A program made the translations under genes and the position numbers. This document shows positions 51,055 through 61,608 of a stretch of 64,000 bases of DNA, piece by piece; position 1 is the first letter of the stretch; each line of letters starts with the position of its first letter. Where the stretch lies: NCBI GenBank assembly GCA_948470475.1, contig OX419335.1:35529297-35593296 (forward strand), written 5' to 3'. The notes below the pieces were generated by a model, which did not search any database, was not told the origin of the DNA, and was given only the letters and a program-made list of their open reading frames with translations. Origin of the DNA: Galaxea fascicularis (taxonomy: Eukaryota; Cnidaria; Anthozoa; Scleractinia; Euphylliidae).

Positions 51055-52098
51055 TCTCTTGCCCGCCCTAATCCCCAAGCTTTGACCGCGCGCCATTCAA
51101 GAGCAAGTCGACGCGACCATCTCTCGGAATACCCAAATGGAGAGCCTGTTTGCAGGCTAGTCAGCCTCGGGAACGGTCCGACTAGTAAACCAAGGCAACG
51201 GAACACGGAAATAACGTTCTTTAATTAAGGTGGACCCACGAATTCTTTTGTCTGGCCGACAAAGAACAAATGGCAGTCCATCGACAGATCATTATTTAAG
51301 AAGCCCGAGTTGCAACAGGCTGATCTAGGTTTTCAAAAAGTTTCCCTCAACTGTAGGACCAATGCAACGGAGGTCACGACGAAGCTAGAAGAGAGCTACC
51401 CCAAGTTAATTACGGGTGGAAGGGGGGGTGGGGGTTGAGAAACGCGGGTTCATGTTACATGTAAGATTAACCTTTGTTCATGAATGGGTAGACAAGGGCT
51501 TGAATTTCTAGGTATTTAACTCTACCTATTAAACTTTTAGTGTTGGCGAATGCATCCAACCATTTTTGGAGGCATTGTTTTTCGGGGAAATCGGCCCATT
51601 GTACTAAAAATATTGCTTTGTAAAGTGTAGAAAGAATAGAATAGGATATGGCGTCTTTTGTTGTGTGAAGCGCGTTGGTTATTAGTTTAATTAGTTAAGT
51701 TTAATGAATGGTAAAAGAGAAGAAAAATTGAGGGTCTTGGTTTTCGGAAAACGCACGTCAACAGTCACTAGCGAAAACTAAGACCCGGCAAAGAGTAGAA
51801 TCACGTCTCTGTTGCAAATATAAATAAAAGAAGAAAAGACAAGACCATTCAATCTTCACTTAACTAATAGGGAAGGGAGCCCCCCACCCCCACCCCCTCA
51901 ACTTTTTGTAGAAAAAAAAATAGTAAAATACATTTCCAGAAATAAAAAGTACGTTTCCGGTCGGCTAAAGCTGGTGGACCTCACGGGAGAACATCGGCCA
52001 AGCCTGACGGAATAATTCTGCGTTAGAGTCAGCTCCCCCCTACTGCCTGCACTTCAAAAATTGCTCCGCGGGCCCTGTTCTAATCGTATTAGTATAGG
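51011..52098. other. Gene-poor segment with repeat-like text
   Basis: 51030-51200 contains GCCTGCAAACAGGCTCTCC (minus strand) in a G/C-rich block that looks like a dispersed-repeat remnant. 51880-51900 is C-rich. No gene supported. Confidence 0.4.
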
Positions 52099-52210
52099 TA
52101 ATCACATGATTCTGAGTGCAATTTGGAATCAATAAGCACGAGTAAATTTTTTCAAAGACCAACAAAATTGCACGAGCCCGTAGGGCGAGTGCAATTTGTG
52201 GTCTTTACGA

Positions 52211-52246
<36 letters not shown>

Positions 52247-52254
52247 GTGATTAT
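52099..52254. mobile_element. Foldback element (TAATCACATGATT...AATCATGTGATTA)
   Basis: The outer arms TAATCACATGATT and AATCATGTGATTA, GTGCAATTTGGAAT and ATTCCAAATTGCAC, and an inner GCACGAGCCC...GGGCGAGTGC all pair around one centre. Confidence 0.85.
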
Positions 52255-52259
52255 TTATT

Positions 52260-52745
52260 AATAATACACTTGAAAAAATAGACTACTTATAAAGCTTCAA
52301 GCCCATACATTGACTACTGAGGTACGCAGAAGGCATTGCCCTCGATCTTCCGAAACTTGAAGAAGCTTCAATAATATCCGGAGATCACCGGAAGTGTTCG
52401 GTAATCTCCGGACATCTTCGGTAGTGTTCGGGTAATCTTCGGCAATCTTCGGATGTGTTTGGGCGATCGTCGAACATCGTCGGAAGTATTCGGGTGATCT
52501 TCGGAAGTGTTTAGCTATCTTCGGAAATCTTCGGAAGGTTTCGCACGATATTCGGCGGTCTTCAAAATACATCGGTTGGTCTTCGGAAGTCTTCGAGTCT
52601 TTGTTTTAACTTCGGAAATCTTCGTTGTAATTTGCACTCGTGTTACACTTTTTTGCACTGGTGTTACACTTTCTGCACTTTGTTACACTAGAACTGCACT
52701 GCTCTCAGCCAATCACAATCGAGTAATTTTTTCAAGTGTATTATT
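52260..52745. mobile_element. MITE with 20-bp TIRs enclosing a CTTCGG minisatellite
   Basis: 52260-52279 (AATAATACACTTGAAAAAAT) and 52726-52745 are exact inverted repeats. Between 52340 and 52560 about twenty degenerate 10-11-bp units end in TTCGG or CTCCGG. GTTACACT is repeated in the right part. It is close in sequence to, but distinct from, family A ends (TTGAGTAATTTT/CGAGTAATTTT). Confidence 0.87.
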
Positions 52746-52753
52746 ATGGATTT

Positions 52754-53090
52754 AACGAGGACGGTGACGGCAACGAGAACGCCACAAAACTGAATAGGCT
52801 TAACGAACAAAAACAATGGTTCTGCACGTGCTTTTTGCATTTTGGTACATTTCTTTACCGTCCTCTGCAAAACAACAACGTGAAATGACCACTGTTAGGT
52901 TTTCTCGAGAACGTGAGCGTATGACGGCAAAATCCTTTTTCTTTTTGATTACTTTGACGTCATTCATACTAACTTAGTTCCTAGAGAGTTCGCCAGCATT
53001 TTGCAAGTTAAGCAAATTGGAATGATTGCTAAAGAGTTACAAAAACGAGAAGTTCTATTTTTAAATGACGTTCTCGTTGCCGTCTTCGTT
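52754..53090. mobile_element. MITE family G (AACGAGGACGG...CCGTCTTCGTT)
   Basis: The left end ACGGCAACGAGAACG pairs with CGTTCTCGTTGCCGT at the right. The interior ACATTTCTTTACCGTCCTCT and GCAAAACAACAACGTGAAAT recur in the 55139-55470 copy. Confidence 0.85.
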
Positions 53091-53462
53091 TCTTCCTATT
53101 GTTAAGAGTGCAACGTTTATGGATATATTTTTGTGGCTATAGCCTTACAACTACATCCTTCTTCAGCCTTTACAAAAGTATAAGTTTATCCGTGGCCTCT
53201 CTATGTACGTACATACTGACAAACTCATCGAATGTCGCGTTTTAAGTTCCAAGACGTTCCACGAGACGGATACGTCCAAATGTTTCTTGATTTTAATTGT
53301 GTTTGTTTATCATGTCCCGTCGACCTGTAATAATCACATGTCTAACAAGTGAAAGTGAAGAGATTTTGTTGAAACTGGCGATTTCCTCTCGCAAGTAAGA
53401 TCAGAGGACGTTTTGTCAACCATGTCGGCCTCCATTGGTCGGCATGGGATAAATAAACAGCA

Positions 53463-53770
53463 TTCTCCATTTGGCGTGAAAATATGCTCACATATGTGTC
53501 CGAGGACATTATCTGTTCCGAGAAACGAATAGCTTCGCTCTCGGAAAACTTTAAGTTTCGAGGAACTGATTATGTGCAAGGATAAATATCCGAGCAGATT
53601 TTTAAAGCCAAATGGGGGCTACTGTCTTTATTATCCTTGAAATATATTTCACAACACGCATTTGGGGGAGTATCAGAAAATAGTCTCCATTTGGCGCGAA
53701 AATATGTTCGGATATTTGTCCGCGGACATTATCTGTTCCGAGAAGCAAACAGTTCGCTCTCGGAAAATTG
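53463..53770 (+). repeat. Direct repeat pair, about 220 bp apart
   Basis: 53465-53560 and 53684-53770 share TCTCCATTTGGCG, GAAAATATG and GGACATTATCTGTTCCGAGA with scattered differences, so part of this region is an old tandem duplication. Confidence 0.85.
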
Positions 53771-53789
53771 TGAGCTCCAAGGGGTGAAG

Positions 53790-54790
53790 GTTAAACCACA
53801 CCACAAAATTTGGCAAGGCTAAGCAACGCTGCTTAAAATTCAAACTAATTTTCATTTGTTTGTAACACCCCATGTCAGCGGATTACAATGAGTGAACGTG
53901 TTAATACACTTCACGCTCCTTTAATTCCATCCTTCACTGATTCGTCGCCTGTCCCATTGTTCGAACAAAAATGCAGCCTAAAGAAATAACATGTAATTAG
54001 CCTATGTAGAGATCATGGGCATTCGTTGTGAGATAAATATACTCAATTGACTAAAAAATACCAGAAGCAACATCGCCCAATCAGTCTGACAAGTGAGCTT
54101 CGTTAACGTGTTAGTTGCTCGGTGTTTTCAAGCCGATCCAAATATTTTACATTGTAGATTACGCTATGAATTTTTAATGCAGTACAAAAAGAGGTGAGAC
54201 AAAAGGCACTCCCGTTAGTTCGAGCAGTGTGCGCCGTGTGCTGCTGAGGTTCATTTTGAAATCCTTGGTTCGCAGTCTTATTGATGTGCGCTGTGAAAGA
54301 TCAGAGTTCTCTACAGGTTAGTTCTTCTAGAATTTTTATCTGGTTTGACTGTGAAATTTGTCTTGGCAAGTTATTGCCGGCAACATCAAGCGAACATCAG
54401 CGATTTAAGTTTCGTTCTTGAACATGGCCGGTTAATCTGAACAAAATCTTGTCAGACGAACTCAACCTGGTTTCGTTGCTCGATTTCGAGATGATGATGT
54501 GAGCGTCGTAAGATTTTCTGTCGCTAAACAGCAACATTTCGCATCCAAACCCGAGTGTAGACAATTTTAAGTAACTGGCGGTCTCCTTTTCTTCTCTCTT
54601 GTTAGTTAGATGACATAATGAGTGAATTATAACTTACACGATTGGTGGAGCGTACAGGAACGATTCGAAAAAATCCACGATTACAGAAGGTAAGATTTCA
54701 CCGGTTTTGTTTTTTTTTTAATTCGTTTGTTCGTCCATCTTTCTCTTGCATGAAACACGCGCCGTAATCCCGCAACATAATTATGGGGAG
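53790..54790 (+). other. No confirmed gene; possible untranslated first exons
   Basis: Good donor-like sites follow CTACAG at 54316 and ACAGAAG at 54689 (GTAAGA), each after non-repetitive text without open frames. They could be 5' UTR exons of a gene continuing to the right, but this is weak. Confidence 0.2.
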
Positions 54791-55138
54791 CTTAAATGAG
54801 CACTGTCACCGGGATTTTTGCTGTTTTGGGTTCAGTTCTGCCAAAATAACTGCCCTTTACCTGTTATCGAGTAAAAAAGCAGGGAGAGCCAACCATAATA
54901 ACCTCTTTGGCGATTTTTCAGCGCATAGCTTGAAATTTTGAAAAAATTGGCAAGCTTTTCAAATTTCAATCCATTTCCATCCTCATCATCTTTGATGGAA
55001 TACAGGAGCTTATGCTGTCAATGCAGTACTACGGTATTTGGGAGCAAAACCAGACCATTATTTTAAGGTTTCCACTGATGCACTAGCACCTTTAACCTTT
55101 TAAGTGATGGTACAATAGCGTGACAGTGCCCCTTTAAG
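54791..55138. mobile_element. MITE family F-like (CTTAAATGAGCACTGTCAC ends)
   Basis: CTTAAATGAGCACTGTCAC pairs with GTGACAGTGCCCCTTTAAG. It is directly followed by the family G copy at 55139. Confidence 0.8.
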
Positions 55139-55470
55139 CAACGGGCACGGCAACGGCAACGAGAACGCCACAAAACAATGGGATTAATGAGCAAAAACGA
55201 TCGCTCCACTGCACTTGCGTTTACAGTTTGGTACATTTCTTTACCTTCCTCTGCAAAACAACAACGTGAAATGACCAAAATTTAGGTTTTCTCGAGAACG
55301 TGTTCGCACGACGGCAGGTTTGCCTTCCTTCTTTGCTGTAACACCGCTCACCGTAATTTAGACCATGGACAGCTCATGTTGAACGAATTGGAATAATCGA
55401 TAAAAAAGTTACCAAAACGAGAAGTTGTATTTTAAAATGACGTTTTCGTCACAGTCGCCGTCGTCGTTGC
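55139..55470. mobile_element. MITE family G, second copy
   Basis: The left CGGCAACGGCAACGAGAACG and right ACGTTTTCGTCACAGTCGCC are inverted ends; the interior matches 52754-53090. Confidence 0.85.
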
Positions 55471-56124
55471 TTAAGCTCCCTATTGTGCTGTTTTTGCGAC
55501 TGCATGCGACAGCGTCAAATTCTGTTGCTATCCGAGTCGAAATTCTGTTGAATGAGTGGTCACGATGCCCTACCGTCTGTCTATGTGGTGTGGTCCGGCT
55601 CTGTTTTTATTGCAATAAATATTGTCTAATCGATCAGTTTCTATCTTTCAGGTCAAAATGTGAATGGTTATGAAAAACATACGATTGGGGAACGCAAGCC
55701 AACAATGTTCAATCACCCTGCCACTCAAGCTCCAGCTAATTCAGATAAGTCCAAAACGTGTTATTCAATTTAGTTAACTGGAGTAACGTGGCTACAAGCC
55801 CATAGCTTTTGTTTTAAAATTTACTTGAAATAATAAGGGCGACCAATTGGCGGTATCTAGTATGTTTTTGCAGATTGCTAGTCAATTAATTTCCATTTAT
55901 TTGAATTAGGAAATTTTCGTAAAGTTTATATCGTTTTAACGGTGGGGACAAACATCTCTATACAGTGATACCTAAGAAGATAGGGGAAATTTGGGTTTTT
56001 CCTTTACCGCCAAATTTCAAGGATTCCGAAAAATAAACACCGTCGTGAATTTCAAAACGAATTCGTTTGTATTGATTCATACATAAATTATGCATTCAAG
56101 TTAGTCCTTTCCACGCCAAGTAGT
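55471..56124 (+). other. No confirmed gene; one possible terminal exon
   Basis: After TCTTTCAG at 55651 a frame reads GQNVNGYEKHTIGERKPTMF and about 20 further residues before TAG at 55773. It is splice-compatible but matches nothing I know. Confidence 0.2.
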
Positions 56125-56500
56125 GATTAGGGACCTCTTAAGAGGTTTACTTGGAGGTTTCTGTAACCCATCAGAGGCTCCTGGGGATAAGTGGCCCGCC
56201 CACCCCTGACGTGTGCGAGGGCAGACGAAAACAGCACCAAGAACTTATGTTCCCTACTCTAAGTTTCATTCGGCGTGTGGGTTCTTTGACATCCCCTTCC
56301 AGTTTCACGTGTGGAACAGTGTAGGAGATAAGGCTAGCGGCTACTGTCCAATGACGCGATTATCTGAACTGAAGCAGTCGTTAGAGCGGTACACAGCCAG
56401 CATGATCTTACCAGGAACCCTGGTTTGTGGTCCGGTCTGGGGTTTGAGCCCGCGACCTCCTGCTCAGCAGTCCGATGCTCTGCCAACCGAGGTAGCATCA
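56125..56500 (-). mobile_element. tRNA-derived SINE, family 2
   Basis: The minus-strand head ACCTCGGTTGGCAGAGCATC is an A box and GGGCTCAAACCCC a B box. The body includes AACCAGGGTCCTGGTAAGAT, TTCAGTTCAGATAAT and AAAGAACCCACAC. The second copy at 61008-61378 shares the body. Confidence 0.87.
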
Positions 56501-57300
56501 ACAATAAAGCGCTTTTTCAACTGCATCGCTGTCACGAAATTTTCTATTTTTTGTCATGTTCTAATTTAGCTTTTTGTTTCAGTTTTTCGGTCTTAGTATT
56601 TCGTATGATCCTAGTGTTAATTCAACGTTGTAGTGTAGTGGTTTGTAATTAGAGATGTATTGTAACGTAGTCTGTAACTAAAAGCGTGTAAGTTTATTGT
56701 TCTTAAGTGTTCATTTAGTAAAGCGTTGCTATCATAGGATTGTAAGGTATCGTGTTTGGCACATAGGAGTGTAAGTAACATAGGAGAAAATAGTAACATA
56801 GGAGTGTAAGGTACCGCGTTTTACAATAATTATGTATGTAAAGTGTTAATTGCTAAACTAATTATGCCTATATATAAATGTAAGTTTCGTGGTTACTGGT
56901 TGGTGGTTGAAGTGGCAAACAGTCGGTTGTTGGAAAGTTGACGAAAGAATTGAGAAGAGGAGCTGAACGGCCTTTCCTTGCTAAAAGACATTAGCAGACG
57001 CCGACCAAGGTTCAAGGACAAAACCCATTTGTCATTGGCGGTATTTGTGGGCCTGAGGGTTGAAGGAAGAAGTTGAGAAGTTTTACGGAGACTAGCTGTA
57101 AGAGCAAAGAAACAGCTGGAAAGTGAAAGCTTGATAAACCTTTAAGGGGAATGAAAGGGAGGGTACTTCGAAAATTTACCCCTCCCGGTTTGTAGTCTAC
57201 GTTTTGATTTAATTACACCCTGGCGTAGTCTCGATAGAAATCAGTAGAAATCGATTGGATGATTAAAAACAAATCAATGCAGTTGAACTGAATTCTTGTT
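56501..57300. other. No gene recognised
   Basis: A/T-rich text with repeated ATAGGAGTGTAAG words near 56760-56815. Short frames only. Confidence 0.45.
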
Positions 57301-57628
57301 GCTATCAGAAGTAGATAACAACAAAAAACTTGAACAAAAACATTTGAATTGTTATCAAAAAGCAAAGTAGATAACAACGAGAATATTTCTGATCCATATA
57401 TATGGCTTATAAGCAATACTGTAACTTCCGTATGTTTTGCAGTAGATAACAATTGCAAAACTACTTCTACGGGGAATTCGAAGTTGAGATCACTGTCTAC
57501 GGACAAATCGTGTCAGCGTACGAATGTATTCGAACTTTTTCAGCAGTCGATGGCAGTCGACAACAATCGTAAACTACAAATGGTATGTGGTTCTATTTCC
57601 CGGACACTTTTCCTCTTGGTCAAACACT

Positions 57629-57717
57629 CCTCTTTCTTCTTCTTCTTCTTCTTCTTCTTCTTCTTCTTCTTCTTCTTCTTCTTCTTCTTCTTCTTCTTCT
57701 TCTTCTTCTTCTTCTTC
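57629..57717. repeat. (TTC)n microsatellite
   Basis: About 29 uninterrupted TTC units, which create spurious poly-Phe, poly-Ser, poly-Leu, poly-Lys and poly-Glu frames on both strands. Confidence 0.98.
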
Positions 57718-58852
57718 GTAACATACAAAATCCATTCCAATGGGGAATGGCAAGTAGTCCACTATAACTTTTTATCGGCCGGAGTTGTCTCGTTTAGTCG
57801 GCAAGCTCATTTCCTCTTCAAAAAGTTCACCGACGCAAATTTTGTTGCTTCGTAAGCTGCATTGTTTTACTTTCATTGAAGTAATTCCTCTCGAAATACA
57901 CAAAAAAGGTTTAGTTTTCGGAAACAGTTATCTCGTAACAAAGTGTTTCAGTTTCGGAATCAAAGCTTGACGACCAAGGCCATTTCTGAGGAAGATTAAA
58001 GTAACACCTCGATAATCTTTTGGGAGCTTATTGTAATATCGGGACAAGATGAAGGCCGAAAACCTTTGGAGAAAACACCACTTTAATAAAACGTTTACTG
58101 CCGGAGAACAGCAAATTACTCTGGTGACAAGCCTTCGGATCTGCCATTTATATGAATTGGTTTGCCACGCCAAATTCGATTGCTACGGACTGAACTCAAT
58201 CGAATCTGTTTACGACACTCTTGGGTTAACGGGAGTAGCCGACCACATGCTATTTTAATATGAAACTTTCGGTTGTTGCTTTCTCGAAAGTAAATATGAA
58301 GTCAAATGCAAAAATAATCCAGGAACTACATACCGTAGTTACTGATTAACACCAGCAACGTTTTGATTTCAGCGATTCTCAAATCAAAGGAACTCGTGTA
58401 TTGATGCGCCGGAAGATTCTTGGAATGTGCACGATTTGTTTGTATTGATTGTTCCTTGCGTAACTTTGAAAGCTTTATTTTAAGGTGGTTTGCCATAGAA
58501 TTATATGATTATCACATACTGGGTGCCCTATTCTTGATCTAAATTCAAATCACTCTTTTTTTCATTGTTACCAATTCAATAAAACTGAGTGTTTGTCGAT
58601 ATTTTGCAGATAGAGTAATGCTCTCCAGTTAAAACTAACAAAATATCCAAGCACAAGTGTTCATCGGGTGTCTGAAGCTTCGATTTTAATTTCAGTTTCT
58701 TCGATGAAACCTCCTGATATTTTCACAGAAAAACGAAAAAACAAATATAGGTTAACAACCGCAATAGCGGTTTCCCAAGAATGGCGGAGAGAAAGCCCTG
58801 GGAGCGAGGTTGCCAAGATCCTTTGCGTTTTTAATTTATACCTTTTAAGGCC
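57718..58852. other. No gene recognised
   Basis: A 69-codon plus-strand frame at 58049-58258 (MKAENLWRKHHFNKTF...) has ordinary composition but no motif and no clear splice context. Nothing else can be supported. Confidence 0.35.
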
Positions 58853-58904
58853 GATACACACGAGGGGTTAGCACACTCCAGGAGCAAAACCCCTCGTGTG
58901 TATC
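58853..58904. repeat. Perfect 17-bp hairpin
   Basis: GATACACACGAGGGGTT and AACCCCTCGTGTGTATC flank an 18-bp loop. G/C-rich stem in A/T-rich surroundings. Confidence 0.85.
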
Positions 58905-61007
58905 TGTCTTTATTCTTTCTTTATTTACCGTATTTTCAGTGCCGATCATGTAAAATAAAAGGCCTCGAGGAGGACATGTGGTTAATTGTAGTGAATAGCA
59001 ACCACAATGGTTCAAAAAGAGTTTCCGAGTTTTAGTTTATTGCTAAGTATTCTTTTAAAATCAGTTGCGTGTTCGGCATATACATTCTCTCCACCAATGG
59101 GTGCAACATTGCAAAGGTGGACACAATGGTACACAAGAAGTTTTGCGATGTGTCCGCTGTGATTTTGTTATGTCAGAACCTTTTTGTGTACCAGAATTCA
59201 CGAATTCTCTTTGTTTATGTACATCTCAGATCTGGCCTAAAAAGGTACCCCTTCAGGGAAAGTAGCTTGGTATACTTGATTATCTGGATTGTTGGGAGTA
59301 CTCCCTTTCGATCGACAACTGTGATATGTATAACTGGAGGGAATGGGTTACAAGTCAATTACGTAGAGCATAAATGAAAATGCTTTAAATTTTTGTTTCA
59401 TATTTAAGGTAATCAAGGGCTTTAAGTAAACAAATCTCAGGATTTGTGAAAAGATCGTTACGAGTCTGCATAACCTCGCAAAGGACCACATATTACATTG
59501 TAAAGAGATCGCAGTGTGTCTACTGACATAATACTAAAGATAAATTTGCTGTTATCAAGAAAGAACAAGACGCCAAAGGCGTTTACGCAGGATGTGTTGG
59601 TCGATGTTTAATACAGTAACACTAAATTTGAATGGTTGCCCACAGTGAGAATCTACCTTTTCATACGTACAAATAAATGGAAATGTAACAATTAGTAGAG
59701 TATTACAAGCATCAATCGATAAGTTGTGAGTGAACACACTGGTTCGATTAGTGAACTCGCTGGTTCGATTCACGTGAACTCATTGGTTTGATCAATGAAA
59801 CACTGGTTTCAAGCACACGCCAGCTATCCAATTATTCACGGGTCAATAAACAGGGAAATTGTTGGTTCGATCGCTGGCAAACACACAAGTTTATGTCATG
59901 ACTGTCTGTGCAATTGTTCATGGTTCAATACACAAAACCAAAGCAACGTTAAAATGCAAAGGCGTTTTATTTTCGGCTCGAATAAAGCTACGCAAAGCAA
60001 AGCAAGCGAACTGCTAGGCTCTTGTATGACTTGTATAGCACAATTTACGCAGACTGATAAAAGTTGTTTGGAAATACAAGACGAATCGAAGGATATAAAA
60101 GCACGGTGAAAATTCGCATCCAAACCTGTAATTTTTTGCAAAGTGGATCCCCAGTCTCAGCAGTCAAACGAACTTCAAAACCACACTTTCTGATCCGTCC
60201 TCGAAGAGGGATTTCTTCATCATTATCACCACGAAATAGTCACGTCGACCGCCACGTCTAAGCACATGGGAAAACGAGTCTGCAATGTTCTTTGACTACG
60301 TATGGCTCACAGAGATCGGAGACATTCGACATTCGTACCACGATTTCTCTTGCGCCACGTTTTCGAATCTCCAAATATTTTCATTTGAAATGTAGTATTC
60401 AATAAAACGGTAGCAATTACAAAATGTATAAAAAGCAGTTATTCTCATTACAACCCGCGTTAAAAGGTGAAAATCGATTACAATAACTCCGGTAAATCTC
60501 GGGGTGTTTTCGGTCTCACTTCGTGAGATTACTCCGAAAGCTTCCAAAAAGTCACAGACACTCTCACTCACGCACCCGATGGCATTATGGTGACTGGCTT
60601 AACAGCCAGTAACCACAAAAAGAATTATTACAATTAGTGTTGTTACAGTTATTTTTGCCGATTTCTATCGATTTTCTTTAGTGCCTTTGCCAGGTATACA
60701 GAAAAATTATTTTAGTGCCCCTCAGGAGTTTCTGGGATTTTCCAGGATGGAAAGGTGAAACAACATTTACATATCCACAATCCCATGGAAATCTAATCCT
60801 TTGCGTTTTGCCAATCGGTTTCTTTTTAGTTGGCTTTTACGCATAGCACCAGAACCTAAAATATACATTTTTTTCATTGTTTGTTTTCTGCCATCCATCT
60901 TTGATTAAATTTAGTGATTGCTTGCGACAACAAGGAAAAACAGAAAGCGTAAGATCTTAAGGAACGTCAAACCTTGCTAATAAGGGAGGGGAGACTTGGA
61001 ACACGGT
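58905..61007. other. Gene-poor segment
   Basis: 59700-59880 repeats TGGTTCGAT/TGGTTTGAT words at irregular spacing. I see no exon, tRNA or inverted repeat worth calling in the rest. Confidence 0.4.
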
Positions 61008-61378
61008 GGGTTCATGATTTGCGGGTTCAAACTCTCAGACCGGTGCACAAACCAGGGTCCTGGTAAGATCATGCTGGCTGTGTGCTCAACGTCTACTTTA
61101 GTTCAGATGATCCAGTCAGTGGGCAGTGACGTTAAGCTGCTGGCCTTGTCTCCTTCACCTCCCCACGTAAAACTGGATGGGCACGTAAAAGAACCCACAC
61201 ACTGATCGAAAAGAGTAGGGACCGTAGTTCGCGTTGCTGTGGTCTGTTCTCACACACATAAGGGTGGTTGGGCTGACCACCTGTCTCCAAGAGCCTCTAT
61301 TGAGTCGCAGAAACCTCATTGGTAACCTCTTAGGAGTGCCACTAGGCATCGAGAAGATTACACACACACACACACATT
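61008..61378 (+). mobile_element. tRNA-derived SINE, family 2, head decayed
   Basis: The B-box region GCGGGTTCAAACT remains while the A box is unrecognisable. The body AACCAGGGTCCTGGTAAGAT and AAAGAACCCACAC matches the 56125-56500 copy. The tail is (AC)n at 61363-61376. Confidence 0.85.
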
Positions 61379-61518
61379 CTAGTAAAATAATTTCATAGAG
61401 GAAATTTCAGTTTGATTTGATCTTCAAATAGTGTAAAGAGAATTTCAGTTCAGGTTTCATTATTTTTCTACTCGGATGTATCCCACTCTTTCTAATACTG
61501 TTTATTTGTTTTCTCCAG

Positions 61519-61608
61519 TGTTTCAGTCATACAACCGAGATAATGGAGCAAGTGATAGATACAGCCATCGGGGATAACATTTCGTCAAACACGCTCCACT
61601 ATGGGAAG
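61519..61608 (+). CDS. Possible first coding exon of an unidentified gene
   Basis: After TTCTCCAG, an ATG at 61543 opens MEQVIDTAIGDNISSNTLHY plus GK, ending at AAG/GTAAGA. The 22 residues include one N-glycosylation sequon (NIS), which would suit an extracellular N-terminus. No downstream exon can be recognised before the window ends. Confidence rests on the splice-site quality alone. Confidence 0.3.

Noticed and set aside
57349..57855. 168-codon frame with long poly-Phe
   Set aside because: Created by the (TTC)n microsatellite; the same tract opens frames on both strands.
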